A stretch of 37,647 bases of DNA from JBJXHB01 sp046160725 (GCA_046160725.1 JBJXHB010000143.1:1-37647); one strand, 5' to 3'; positions 1 through 8,530 are shown, counted from the first letter of the stretch. Numbers and translations: made by a program. The notes: a model not told the origin generated them from the letters alone.

Positions 1-1888
1 CCACCGGCAGGTTGCGGAACACAAAGCACAGCACGATGATCAGCGCGGTGCCGGTCAATTCGAACGGAGGCACGTTGAAGGCCAGCACATAGCTCACGCC
101 CAGCACCGTGCCGGGGATCGCAAAGGCCAGCAGCACCGCGAACTCGAACACCCGCTGGCCCTTGAACTGGGTGCGGGCCAGCAGCCAGGCAATCAGTAGT
201 CCGAGGCCGGCGCAGACCGGCGCCGCTATGGACGCCAGCTTGAGTGTCGTGAACAGCGAATTCCAGGCCGTGCCGGCCCACACCAGGCCATGCGTACCCC
301 ACTGCAGATCGAAGGCGGTGACCAGATGCCGCAGCGTCGGCGTGTAGTCGCGGCCCCATGTCTGTACAAACCCGCCGACAAACGCGAACAGGTACACCAC
401 CGCCGTGAAGGCCAGCCATGGCCCGGCGCCAGCGCGGCACAGCCGGCGCACGCCGTCGGGCAGGGGCAGGGGCAGGCCGCCGTCGCCTTTGCCCGACACC
501 GTGGTGAAACTGCGCCCGTGCAGCAGCCGCTGCTGGACCAGGAAGACGATCAGCGCGAAGCCGGTGAGGATCAGCGCCAGGGTGGCCGCGCGCCCCTGGT
601 CGTACTGCGCGCCGACGATGGCGAAGAAGATGTCGGTCGACAGCACCGCATAAGAGCCGCCGACGATGATGGGGTTGCCGAAGTCCGCGATGCTCTCGAT
701 GAAGCCGACCAGGAAGGCGTTGGCCAGACCGGGCTTGAGCAAGGGCAGGGTCACCGTGCGGAAGGTCACCGCCCGCGACGCACGCAGGGTCTGGGCCGCC
801 TCCTCCAGCGACGGGCTGATGCCCTGCACCACGCCGCGCATGATCATGAAGGCGATCGGCGTGAAGGCGAACATCTGCGCAAGCCAGATGCCGAACAGAC
901 CATAGAACCAGCGCGTCGGCTCGATACCGAAGGCGGCCTCCAGCAGCTGGTTGACCAACCCGGCGCGGCCGAGCAGCAGGATCAGGCCGAGGCCGACCAC
1001 AAACGGCGGCGTGATGATGGGCAGCAATGCCAGCAGGTTCAGCAGCCGCGACGACGCCGCGGCTGCGCGGCCAGGACCCGCGTTGCCCAGGCCGCGCTCG
1101 GCCCACAGCGCGATCAGCGTGCCCATCACGGTGGTGCCGGCGGCCGTCAGCAGCGCCAGCCACAGGGTGTTCCAGGCCGTTCCGCAGCGCACACCGCCGG
1201 CCAGGCAGCCCAGACCCCAGATGCGGTCATGGGCCAGCCGCGCCCACAGCGCCTCGGGCGCCCAGGCGCCGGCGTCGTCCTGCAAGGCGCTGCTGAAGCT
1301 GCCCAGCACCGGCATGGCCACGAACAGCAGCAGCAAGGCGCTGCACACCACCACCAGCGACGCCACGAAGCGGTCGCCTTTCAGGGCGCCCAGCCGCGCC
1401 AGCCCCATGCCCAGCAGCACCAGCAGCGCCAGCAGGGCCAGCGCAGCACCCAGGCCGATGCCGGGTTGTCCCTTGGGCAGTGGCCCGAGCGCCGCCGTCC
1501 AGGCCTCAAAGGCCCAGCCCTGCACGCCGATGGTGAAGCCGCCGCCCAGCAGCGCCAACAGGCCCAGCAGGCTGCTGCCGACCCACCACCGCCCCTGTCG
1601 TCGCGCCCCGCAGGCGCGCGTGGCGACCAGGGCCAGCGCCAGCGCGATGCCGACCGCCCACAGCCAAGGCCGGCCGTGCCAGGCGGCCTGGAACGCGCCG
1701 GGTGCGGTCACATCGGCAGCCGGCCGGGCCAGCGCCTGCCACATCGCCGTCCAGAAGCCGACGTCCTGCGGCAAGTACCAGGGCAGCAGCAACCAGGCCG
1801 CCAGCCCCAGGCCGGCGACCCACACCACTGGGTCAGGCGCGCGGCGTGCCGACCTCAATGCAGCGGCGCGCATGGGGATGGGCGACAT
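1..1888 (-). CDS. Fused ABC transporter permease, ferric-iron (FbpB/SfuB) type, partial
   Basis: This is the inner-membrane permease of a binding-protein-dependent importer. The reading frame is open from the ATG at 1888 to the left edge, so the C-terminus lies outside the window. It encodes many hydrophobic segments and looks like the double-length FbpB type, in which two BPD-permease domains are fused. A canonical EAA loop (EEAAQTLRASRA followed by LPLLKPG) ends the first half, and a second permease block begins after a QTWGRDYTPTL linker. A second in-frame ATG at 1873 is possible; neither has a strong ribosome binding site. The binding-protein gene lies 49 bases upstream on the same strand, so the two probably form an operon. 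The ATPase gene is not in view and may follow beyond the edge. The substrate is inferred from the family only. Confidence 0.88.
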   Translation of the reverse strand, partial: MSPIPMRAAALRSARRAPDPVVWVAGLGLAAWLLLPWYLPQDVGFWTAMWQALARPAADVTAPGAFQAAWHGRPWLWAVGIALALALVATRACGARRQGRWWVGSSLLGLLALLGGGFTIGVQGWAFEAWTAALGPLPKGQPGIGLGAALALLALLVLLGMGLARLGALKGDRFVASLVVVCSALLLLFVAMPVLGSFSSALQDDAGAWAPEALWARLAHDRIWGLGCLAGGVRCGTAWNTLWLALLTAAGTTVMGTLIALWAERGLGNAGPGRAAAASSRLLNLLALLPIITPPFVVGLGLILLLGRAGLVNQLLEAAFGIEPTRWFYGLFGIWLAQMFAFTPIAFMIMRGVVQGISPSLEEAAQTLRASRAVTFRTVTLPLLKPGLANAFLVGFIESIADFGNPIIVGGSYAVLSTDIFFAIVGAQYDQGRAATLALILTGFALIVFLVQQRLLHGRSFTTVSGKGDGGLPLPLPDGVRRLCRAGAGPWLAFTAVVYLFAFVGGFVQTWGRDYTPTLRHLVTAFDLQWGTHGLVWAGTAWNSLFTTLKLASIAAPVCAGLGLLIAWLLARTQFKGQRVFEFAVLLAFAIPGTVLGVSYVLAFNVPPFELTGTALIIVLCFVFRNLPV

Positions 1889-1937
1889 GTCGCCACTGCT
1901 CAAGGCAGGCGCCGTGCCGCCGAACGACGCTGGCGCT

Positions 1938-2963
1938 TCACTTCGGCAGGGCGTTGACGTCCTTCTCCCAGCGTGCGATCAGGCGCCGGCGCTCGGCGGA
2001 GGCGCCGTACTTCGCATAGTCGTAGTTGATGAACTTGATCTTCTTGAAGTCCGGCACGCGCGGGTCGACCTTGGCCGACAGGGCCGACGGCAGCTGGAAC
2101 TGCCGGGCCGCCGCGCCCAGCTCCTGCGCCGAGCCGGTCAGTGCCCAGTCGTAGAAGCGGCGTGCCGGTTCCAGGTTGCGGGCGCCCTTGATGATCGACA
2201 TCGACCCGATTTCCGCACCCGTGCCTTCGCCCGGCGTGACGGTCTCCACCGGGAAGCCCTGCATCTTCTCGCCCGGGCCGTCGTGCACGAAGCTGATCGA
2301 CACACTGGTCTCGCCGCGCGCCACCGCCTTGATCGGGCCGGTGCCGGAGCGGGTGTACTGGCTGATGTTGGGGTGCAGCGCGCGCATGTAGTCGAACGCC
2401 TTGTCCTCGCCCATCATCTGCACCAGTGTGGCCACCATGGTGTAGGCGGTGCCGCTGGAGGCCGGGTTGGCGACCTGGATCTCGCCCTTGTAGCCCGGCT
2501 TCAGCAGGTCGGCCCAGGACTTGGGCACCGCCAGCTTCTTCTTGGCCAGCAGCTCCGGGTTGTAGCCAAAGCCGAGCGGCCCCGAATAGATGCCCACCGT
2601 CCGGTAGCCCGACTGCTGCGCCTGCTGCTGGGCCCAGGCATGCAACTGGCCCAGCTGGGCGGACTTGTACTCCTGCGTCAGGCCCTGCTCGGCGGCCTGC
2701 AGGTGCGGGTCGCCAGTACCGCCGAACCAGATGTCGGTGCGCGGGTTTGCGCGCTCGGCGATCAACTGGGCCAGGGCCTCGCCGCTGCCCTTGAGCGACA
2801 TGTTGACTTTGATGCCGGTGGTGCGGGCGTACACGGTCTGGATCAGGTTGCACCACTCGGCCTGGACGGAGCAGATCACGTTGATCTGCCCGGCCTCCTG
2901 GGCGCCGGCACCGGCTGCCATGCCGGCCAGGGCAGCGGTGATCAACAACAGGCGATGTCTCAT
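1938..2963 (-). CDS. Periplasmic ABC substrate-binding protein, ferric-iron family
   Basis: A secreted solute-binding protein of 341 residues that would deliver substrate to the adjacent permease. The N-terminus is a signal peptide (MRHRLLLITAALAGMAAGAG) with likely cleavage at AGA-QE. The mature part has the family pattern INVICSVQAEWC...GEALAQLIAERANPRTDIWFGGTGDPH and a central GFGYNPELLA. The two cysteines near the mature N-terminus (ICSVQAEWC) may form a disulfide. An AGGAG-like site lies 8 bases before the ATG. The adjacent-tyrosine pair that binds iron in classical FbpA is absent: there is no YY anywhere in the protein. The Fe(III) label is therefore a family assignment, and other ligands such as phosphonates or polyamines remain open. 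Confidence 0.85.
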   Translation of the reverse strand: MRHRLLLITAALAGMAAGAGAQEAGQINVICSVQAEWCNLIQTVYARTTGIKVNMSLKGSGEALAQLIAERANPRTDIWFGGTGDPHLQAAEQGLTQEYKSAQLGQLHAWAQQQAQQSGYRTVGIYSGPLGFGYNPELLAKKKLAVPKSWADLLKPGYKGEIQVANPASSGTAYTMVATLVQMMGEDKAFDYMRALHPNISQYTRSGTGPIKAVARGETSVSISFVHDGPGEKMQGFPVETVTPGEGTGAEIGSMSIIKGARNLEPARRFYDWALTGSAQELGAAARQFQLPSALSAKVDPRVPDFKKIKFINYDYAKYGASAERRRLIARWEKDVNALPK

Positions 2964-3090
2964 GGGTTCGCTCCTGATCTGGGAGCCCGATGCTGTACCG
3001 GGCGGCTGCGGCCGATGCTAGCGACAGCAGGGCGCCATGCCCGTCCATGTTCGCCCGTATGCGCGCTGCGCCACGACAGCCCAACGCGCG

Positions 3091-3119
3091 TTGACCGGCC
3101 GGAGAAACTCGGGCAACAT
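3091..3119 (+). promoter_or_regulatory. Candidate sigma-70 promoter of zwf-hexR
   Basis: TTGACC at 3091-3096, a 17-base spacer, and CAACAT at 3114-3119. The -35 box is good, while the -10 box matches only 3 of 6 positions. Transcription would begin near 3126, inside the palindromic operator at 3125-3141. That placement is what makes this weak promoter believable. Confidence 0.4.
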
Positions 3120-3124
3120 CGAAC

Positions 3125-3141
3125 ATGTAACTCAATTACAT
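3125..3141 (+). promoter_or_regulatory. HexR-type operator upstream of zwf
   Basis: The palindrome TGTAACTCAATTACA at 3126-3140, with one more paired base on each side, lies 26 bases before the zwf ATG. It matches 13 of 15 positions of the HexR consensus described for gammaproteobacteria (TGTARTTWWWYTACA). An RpiR/HexR-type regulator gene directly follows zwf, so self-regulation together with zwf is likely. HexR of other bacteria releases DNA on binding 2-keto-3-deoxy-6-phosphogluconate. Confidence 0.7.
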
Positions 3142-3166
3142 TGATCGACGCCGTCGGTCCTGTGAC

Positions 3167-4612
3167 ATGGCCTTTGACCTCGTGCTGTTCGGCGGCACCG
3201 GCGACCTCACCTGGCGCAAGCTGATGCCGGCGCTGTTCCAGGCCTGGCGCCACGGCAAGCTGCCGTCCGGCGGCCGCATCCTGGCGGTCGCCCGTGACGA
3301 GCGCAGCGACGACGACTACCGCGCCCTGATCCGCCAGCGCTTTGCAGAGGTCGAGCCGGCCAAGCAGCCGTCAGAGGAGGAGTTCGGCCGCTTCGCGCAG
3401 CTGCTGCACTACCGGCGCATGGACCTGGCGCAGCCGGCCCACTATGCCGGCCTGAAGGCCTGGCTGGACGAGCGCGGGGCCGACACGGTGGTTCTGTTCC
3501 TGGCCACCAGCCCGCACCTCTTCGTGCCGATCTGCCAGCAGCTCGGCGCCGCCGGCCTGAACGCACCGCACATGCGCGTGGTGCTGGAGAAGCCGCTCGG
3601 CCACGACCTGGCCAGTGCACAGGAAATCAACCACACCGTTCGGGCTGCGTTCACCGAGTCGCAGGCGCTGCGCATCGACCACTATCTGGGCAAGCCGGCG
3701 GTGCAGAACCTGATGGCGCTGCGCTTCGGCAATGCGCTGTTCGAGCCGCTGTGGCGCCGCGAGAGCATCTCCCACATCCAGATCACGCTGGCCGAGAGCA
3801 TTGGCGTCGGCAGCCGCGGCGACTTCTATGACCGTACCGGCGCGCTGCGGGACATGGTGCAGAACCATGCCCTGCAGCTGCTGACCATGATCGCGATGGA
3901 GCCGCCATCCAGCCGCGACGCCGATGCGATCCGCGACGAGAAGCTGAAAGTGTTGCGCTCGCTGAGGCCCTTCACCACCGAGTTGGTGGCGCGCGACGTG
4001 GTGCGCGGCCAGTACCGCGCCGGCATGGTCGACGGCCGCCCCACGGCCGCGTACCTGGACGAGGTCAAGGTGCCGGCCCACAGCCGCACCGAGACCTTCG
4101 TGGCCCTGCGCACCGAGGTGCAGAACTGGCGCTGGGCCGGTGTGCCCTTCTACCTACGCACCGGCAAGCGGCTGGCCACGCGCGATGCCCAGATCGTGGT
4201 CAATTTCCGGCCGGTGCCGCATCCCATCTTCCCCGGCGAAAACCGGGCCAACAAGCTGGTGATCAAGCTGCAGCCGGAGGATGGCCTTGAGCTGCATCTG
4301 CTGGCGGCCAAGGGCGCCGGTATCAGCGAGCGTCTGGCACCGGTGTTCCTGGACCTGGACTTCGACAAGGCGTTTCCCGCTGACCGCGTCGGCGCCTATG
4401 AGCGGTTGCTGCTGGATGCAATCGCCGGTCGCTTGAACCTGTTCGTGCGCAGCGACGAGCAGGAGCAGGCCTGGCGCTGGGTCGAGCCCGTGCTGCAGGC
4501 CTGGGCCAGCGACGGCGAAGGCCCGCGGCCCTATGCCGCTGGTGGCTGGGGTCCGCCCGCGGCCAGCGCTCTGGTGGCACGCGACGGCTTTGCCTGGGAC
4601 GAAGAGCAGTGA
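3167..4612 (+). CDS. zwf: Glucose-6-phosphate 1-dehydrogenase
   Basis: Cytosolic enzyme oxidising glucose-6-phosphate to 6-phosphogluconolactone with reduction of NAD(P)+, the entry to the oxidative pentose phosphate and Entner-Doudoroff routes. At 481 residues it has the normal length. The N-terminal Rossmann motif is GGTGDLTWRKL (from about residue 8). The substrate-binding and catalytic signature RIDHYLGK is at residues 169-176, and the downstream QNHALQLLTM supplies the second conserved histidine. The start is the first ATG after the promoter and operator; no clear Shine-Dalgarno is visible. The stop lies 43 bases before the regulator's ATG, so the two genes are probably co-transcribed. 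Confidence 0.97.
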   Translation: MAFDLVLFGGTGDLTWRKLMPALFQAWRHGKLPSGGRILAVARDERSDDDYRALIRQRFAEVEPAKQPSEEEFGRFAQLLHYRRMDLAQPAHYAGLKAWLDERGADTVVLFLATSPHLFVPICQQLGAAGLNAPHMRVVLEKPLGHDLASAQEINHTVRAAFTESQALRIDHYLGKPAVQNLMALRFGNALFEPLWRRESISHIQITLAESIGVGSRGDFYDRTGALRDMVQNHALQLLTMIAMEPPSSRDADAIRDEKLKVLRSLRPFTTELVARDVVRGQYRAGMVDGRPTAAYLDEVKVPAHSRTETFVALRTEVQNWRWAGVPFYLRTGKRLATRDAQIVVNFRPVPHPIFPGENRANKLVIKLQPEDGLELHLLAAKGAGISERLAPVFLDLDFDKAFPADRVGAYERLLLDAIAGRLNLFVRSDEQEQAWRWVEPVLQAWASDGEGPRPYAAGGWGPPAASALVARDGFAWDEEQ

Positions 4613-4655
4613 GCGATTCCGTCATGGTCTTCAGGGCGGCACTCCGGCGCTGAAT

Positions 4656-5522
4656 ATGCTGGAGCGCATCAAGGCTTCGATACCCGCGTTGCCGCCGGCC
4701 GAGCAGCGCGTGGCCCGCGTCCTGGTGGCTGACCCGCGCCTGTTCGCGTCCCAGCCGGTCGGCGAGCTGGCGCTGCGGGCCCGAGTCAGCAAGCCTACCG
4801 TGGTGCGCTTCTGTCGCAGCGTGGGCTACGACGGGCTCACCGACCTGAAGCTCAAGCTGGCCGGCAGCGTCAACGAGGGCGTGCCCTACGTGCATCGCGC
4901 GGTCGACGAGGACGACAAGGCGTCCGACCTGACGGTCAAGGTGGTCGACAACGCGGTCGCCGCGATGCTGCGGTTTCGCGGCGCGCTGCCGACAGCGGCC
5001 GTCGAGCAGGCCATCGAGGCCCTGGCCGAAGCCGGCCGCAATGGCCGGCGCATCGAGTTCTATGGTGTCGGCAACTCCGGCATCGTGGCCCAGGATGCGC
5101 AGCACAAGTTCTTCCGCCTGGGCGTCAACGCTGTCGCCTGCTCGGACGGGCATGTGCAGGTGATGAGCGCCACCATGCTCAAGCCCGGTGACTGCGCCGT
5201 GGTGTTCTCGAACTCAGGCCGCAGCCGCGACTTGCTGGACGCCGCCGACATCGCACACCGCAAGGGCGCCCGGCTGATCATCATCACCGCCAGCGGGTCG
5301 CCGCTGGCCCGCATGGCGCAGACCCAGCATGAGATCCTGCTGGCGGTGGACCATCCGGAGGACTATGACCGCTACAGCCCGATGGTGTCGCGCCTGCTTC
5401 ACCTGCTGCTGGTGGACGTCCTGACCACTGGCGTGGCGTTGCGGCTGGGGCCCGGCCTGCGGCCGATGCTGGCCGAGATCAAGCGCAACCTGCGCATCAA
5501 GCGCTGGGCGCCAGCAGGCTAG
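4656..5522 (+). CDS. hexR: RpiR/HexR-family transcriptional regulator
   Basis: A 288-residue regulator with an N-terminal RpiR-type helix-turn-helix (from MLERIKASIPALPPAEQRVARVL to about residue 75, containing KPTVVRFCRSVGY) and a C-terminal SIS sugar-phosphate-binding domain (about residues 125-260, with FYGVGNSGIVAQDA and VVFSNSGRSRDLLDAA). The frame is open further upstream, but the ATG at 4656 is chosen because it begins exactly at the family's usual N-terminus and lies outside zwf. Position directly after zwf and the HexR-like palindrome in front of zwf support the hexR name; ligand and regulon are inferred. The stop codon overlaps the convergent mlaB gene by 4 bases, leaving no room for a terminator. 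Confidence 0.88.
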   Translation: MLERIKASIPALPPAEQRVARVLVADPRLFASQPVGELALRARVSKPTVVRFCRSVGYDGLTDLKLKLAGSVNEGVPYVHRAVDEDDKASDLTVKVVDNAVAAMLRFRGALPTAAVEQAIEALAEAGRNGRRIEFYGVGNSGIVAQDAQHKFFRLGVNAVACSDGHVQVMSATMLKPGDCAVVFSNSGRSRDLLDAADIAHRKGARLIIITASGSPLARMAQTQHEILLAVDHPEDYDRYSPMVSRLLHLLLVDVLTTGVALRLGPGLRPMLAEIKRNLRIKRWAPAG

Positions 5523-5785
5523 GCGCCGTTCTCCAGGTCCAGCAGCTCGGCCACGCCGTACAGACGAGCCAGCTCCACCAGCTTGGGCGGCGCACCCTGG
5601 ACCTGAAGGCGCTGCCCCGCAGCCGAGGCGGCGCGCCGGCATTGCAGCAGGACGGCCAGGGCCGCGCTGTCCAGCGCGGTCAGCGCGCCGGCCAGCAGCA
5701 CCGGGTCCGTGGCAATGGCGGCCGACAACTCGGCCGCAGCCACGCGGGCGTTCTCAATCGTCAGTTGTGCAGGCAGTGCAGGCAT
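5519..5785 (-). CDS. mlaB: MlaB-like STAS-domain protein
   Basis: An 88-residue cytosolic STAS-domain protein, the small partner that binds MlaF and supports the MlaFEDB lipid-transport complex. The fold is recognisable from LTIENARVAAAELSAAI, the central ALTALDSAALAVLLQCRR (the ...DSA/TG... loop typical of MlaB) and the C-terminal ELARLYGVAELLDL. It is the last gene of the mla operon, 32 bases after mlaC. Its 3' end overlaps hexR by 4 bases tail to tail. Sequence similarity among short STAS proteins is low, so the name rests strongly on operon position. Confidence 0.85.
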   Translation of the reverse strand: MPALPAQLTIENARVAAAELSAAIATDPVLLAGALTALDSAALAVLLQCRRAASAAGQRLQVQGAPPKLVELARLYGVAELLDLENGA

Positions 5786-5817
5786 GGGCCGTGTCGGATA
5801 CGCAGGGTGGTGGTGGC

Positions 5818-6444
5818 TCAGCTCTTGGGGGCCGCCATGGCCGCCTTGTTCTTCTCGGCCAGGCGGGCAATCAAGCCGTCGACGCCACCGACACTGAGGT
5901 CCTTCTGGAACTGACCCTTGTATGCCTCCACCAGCCAGAAGCCGCCGACGTTGACGTCATAGATCTTCCAGGCTTCGCCGGCCTTCTCCAACCGGTAGTC
6001 GAGCTGGATGGGCTCGCCACGACCCTTGATCTCGGTGCGCACCACCAGCTCGGTGTCGGTCGGCTGGGCGCGCAGCGGCCTTAGCTGCACGGTCTGGTCC
6101 TTCACTTGCGTCAGCGCGCCGCTGTAGGTGTTGACCAGCATGATCTTGAACTCCTCCATCAACCGCTTGCGCTGCTCCTCGGAGGCGCTACGCCACTGCG
6201 GGCCGACGGCCGAGCTGGTCATGCGGGGAAAGTTCACCAGCGGCATTACCTTGGCATCGACCAGGGCGCGGATGCGGCCGACGTCGCCGGCCTGGATCGC
6301 TTTGTCGCCCTTGACCGCGTCCATGACTTCGGTGGACAGCTTCTGCACGAAGGCGTCGGGCGCCTCCGCAGCAGCGGCCGGGCCCATGGAGAGGGCTCCG
6401 AGCAAGCCCAGGGTGGCGCAAAGCAGGTGGCGGCGGTTCAGCAT
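5818..6444 (-). CDS. mlaC: Periplasmic phospholipid-binding protein MlaC
   Basis: A secreted 208-residue protein that carries phospholipid between the outer-membrane MlaA complex and the inner-membrane MlaFEDB complex. The signal peptide is MLNRRHLLCATLGLLGALS..., with likely cleavage after the AAAA stretch before EAPDAF. The MlaC fold shows as RIRALVDAKVMPLVNFPRMT, EEQRKRLMEEFKIMLVNTYSGAL and WKIYDVNVGGFWLVEAYKGQF. The frame extends upstream, but the ATG at 6444 begins the signal peptide and follows a GAAGAG purine stretch. It lies 93 bases after mlaA. Confidence 0.94.
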   Translation of the reverse strand: MLNRRHLLCATLGLLGALSMGPAAAAEAPDAFVQKLSTEVMDAVKGDKAIQAGDVGRIRALVDAKVMPLVNFPRMTSSAVGPQWRSASEEQRKRLMEEFKIMLVNTYSGALTQVKDQTVQLRPLRAQPTDTELVVRTEIKGRGEPIQLDYRLEKAGEAWKIYDVNVGGFWLVEAYKGQFQKDLSVGGVDGLIARLAEKNKAAMAAPKS

Positions 6445-6537
6445 GGAGGTTTTCTCTTCGGGTTCGGTGTCGATGCAGCTTGAACGTCCGAGCCTGTGGC
6501 CCGGTTCACAGCCGCCGGGCCAGCAGGGCAATAGACA

Positions 6538-7245
6538 TCACTTCTCGTCGGGCGGGTCGCCGTCGTAGACCTGGTTGCGCCGCCGGGACAGGTATCCGTC
6601 GCGCACCAGGACGTACTTGTCCAATGCCACGTCATCCAGCAATCGGGTCGTGCCCAGCAGGTTGGCGCGAAGATTCAGGACGGACAGCAATGTCACGCCG
6701 TAACGGTCGGGCTCCTCGTGCCAGATCCGCCCGGTCAGGCCGCCACGGGCGTCGACTGGCGCCGCAAAAGTGTCACGCAGCGTGGATGGCCCGAGCAGCG
6801 GCAACACCAGGTAGGGGCCGGGGCCGATGCCCCACCAGCCCAAGGTCTGTCCGAAGTCCTCGCGCTGCCGCTCGATGCCGGCTTCGCTGGCGATGTCGAG
6901 CAGGCCGCCCAGCCCCAGCGACGAGTTCACGGCGAAACGCAGGCCGTGGTCCAGCGCCCGGGCCGGCTTGGCCTGCAGCAGATGGTTGACCCCAGACCAC
7001 AGGTCGCCGAGGTTGCCGAAGAAGTTGTCGACGCCGGTCCGGGCCCAGCTGGGCATGACGGCGGTGTAGGCCTGGGCCGCCGGCTTCAGCACGGCCACGT
7101 CAATGGCATCGTTGATCGCGAACATCACGCGGTTGATGCCCTCCAGCGGGTCCTTGCTGGAGGCTTCCTGGGCCCGCGCTGGGTTTACGGCCCATATGGC
7201 GCCGAGCAGCAGCGCGGCGGCAACTCGGGCGTGATGGATGATCAC
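6538..7245 (-). CDS. mlaA: MlaA/VacJ-family outer-membrane lipid asymmetry protein lacking a lipobox
   Basis: A 235-residue VacJ-family protein expected to remove phospholipids from the outer leaflet of the outer membrane and pass them to MlaC. Family motifs are DPLEGINRVMFAINDAID, NFFGNLGDLWSGVN, the central NSSLGLGGLLDIASEAGI and DFGQTLGWWGIGPGPYLVLPLLGPS. The ATG overlaps the mlaD stop (ATGA). The N-terminus is a plain signal peptide ending ARA-QEASS. No lipobox cysteine is present, and in fact no cysteine occurs anywhere in the protein, whereas E. coli MlaA is a lipoprotein. Membrane attachment would depend on its hydrophobic helices or on partners. Confidence 0.94.
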   Translation of the reverse strand: MIIHHARVAAALLLGAIWAVNPARAQEASSKDPLEGINRVMFAINDAIDVAVLKPAAQAYTAVMPSWARTGVDNFFGNLGDLWSGVNHLLQAKPARALDHGLRFAVNSSLGLGGLLDIASEAGIERQREDFGQTLGWWGIGPGPYLVLPLLGPSTLRDTFAAPVDARGGLTGRIWHEEPDRYGVTLLSVLNLRANLLGTTRLLDDVALDKYVLVRDGYLSRRRNQVYDGDPPDEK

Positions 7246-7727
7246 TTCTTGCCTCCCGAATCGGCGCCGGCCTCAGCGGCCTTGCCGAACAGGAACTGCG
7301 CGATCAGGTTCTCCAGCACCACGGCGGACTGGGTCTGGCTGACCATGTCCCCGGCCGCCAGGTTCTTGTCGGCGCCACCGGGCTCGATGCCGATGTACTG
7401 GTCGCCCAGCAGGCCGGCGGTCAGGATCTTGGCCGAGCTGTCCTTCGGAAACTGGTACTGGCGTTCGATCTCCAGCGTCACCACGCCCTGGAAGGTCTTG
7501 GGATCCAGGCCGATGCGCACCACACGCCCGACCGTGACCCCGGCGCTGCGCACCGAAGCCCGTGACTTGAGGCCGCCGATGTTGTCGAAGCGGGCCGACA
7601 CGCGGTAGTGATCGCCCTTGCCGAAACTGGCCAGGTTGGCCGCCTTCAACGCCACAAACAGCAGCGCCACCAGGCCCAGCAGCACGAAGCCGCCGACCAG
7701 GATCTCGATGCGTCTCTTGCCCATCAT
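7242..7727 (-). CDS. mlaD: MCE-domain protein MlaD
   Basis: An inner-membrane-anchored MCE protein of 161 residues. It forms the periplasmic ring of the MlaFEDB complex, through which phospholipids pass. It has one N-terminal membrane helix (ILVGGFVLLGLVALLFVALK) and then a single MCE domain (about residues 38-115, with YRVSARFDNIGGLKSRASVRSAGVTVGRV and GLLGDQYIGIEPGG). Possible starts are GTG 7733, ATG 7727 and ATG 7724. The ATG at 7727 is chosen because GGGGAG lies 7 bases before it. The 3' end overlaps mlaA by 4 bases. Confidence 0.93.
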   Translation of the reverse strand: MMGKRRIEILVGGFVLLGLVALLFVALKAANLASFGKGDHYRVSARFDNIGGLKSRASVRSAGVTVGRVVRIGLDPKTFQGVVTLEIERQYQFPKDSSAKILTAGLLGDQYIGIEPGGADKNLAAGDMVSQTQSAVVLENLIAQFLFGKAAEAGADSGGKK

Positions 7728-7740
7728 CTCCACTCTCCCC

Positions 7741-8530
7741 TCACCGACCCGGCGTCGAGAACATCAACGCCGTGAGGATGAAATCCATGAACAGCACGCT
7801 CAGCGACGAGAACACCACCGTGCGCGTGGTGGCATAGGCCACACCCTCGGGCGTGGCCTTGGCCTCATGCCCCTGGTGCAGCGCGACAAAGGTGCAGATC
7901 ACCCCCGAACACCGTGCTCTTGATGATGCCGTTGCCGATGTCGCGCCAGATGTCGACGCGGTCCTGCTGGATGGCCCAGAAGTTGCCCGCGTCGATGCCG
8001 ATCAACCCGACCCCGACCACCCAGCTGCCCAGGATGCCGACGGTCGAGAACAGGATGGCCAGGATCGGCATGGCGACGATGCCGCCGATGAAGCGCGGCG
8101 CCAGCACGCGTGCCCGCGGGTCGATGGCCATCAGTTCCATCGCGGCCAGCTGCTCGCCGGCCTTCATCAGGCCGATCTCGGCAGTCAACGAGGTGCCGGC
8201 ACGCCCGGCGAAGAGCAATGCGGTGACCACCGGGCCGAGCTCGCGCACCAGCGCCAGGTTGACCACAAGGCCCAGCGACTCGGCGGCGCCGAACACCACC
8301 AGCGAGTAGTACATCTGCAGCGCCAGCACGAAGCCGACCGCCAGGCCGGAGGCCAGGATGATGACCAGGGACAGGTTGCCGATGGCATGGATCTGGCGCG
8401 TCACCAGCGTGAAGCGCGACAACGCCGCCGGCAGGAATCGCAGCAGGTCGACCAGAAACAGCGCCGCTCGTCCGAGCGCACGCAGCGTCTCCAGCACATG
8501 GGCGCCCAGCCGTTGCAGCAGGTCGCTCAC
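7741..8530 (-). pseudogene. mlaE: Lipid ABC transporter permease MlaE, frameshifted in a C5/G5 run
   Basis: Inner-membrane permease of the Mla complex. The frame from the GTG at 8530 (overlapping the mlaF stop as GTGA) gives typical MlaE with several membrane helices and VRELGPVVTALLFAGRAGTSLTAEIG, then breaks after NGIIKSTVFG. It runs into unrelated residues and a stop at 7865. Removing one base from the run at 7902-7906 (CCCCC on the plus strand) restores VICTFVALHQGHEAKATPEG and continues through two more hydrophobic segments to FSTPGR and a TGA at 7741, the normal MlaE end. Gene length is 790 bases, exactly one more than a multiple of three. Either a real one-base insertion or a sequencing error; the intact downstream frame argues that the change is recent or artefactual. 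Confidence 0.9.

Noticed and set aside
290..3224. Long plus-strand open frames opposite the left-hand transporter (555 and 757 codons)
   Set aside because: They are rich in Gln, Arg, Ala and Pro, lack any family motif, and lie antisense to clear transporter genes. They reflect the GC-rich codon pattern of the other strand.
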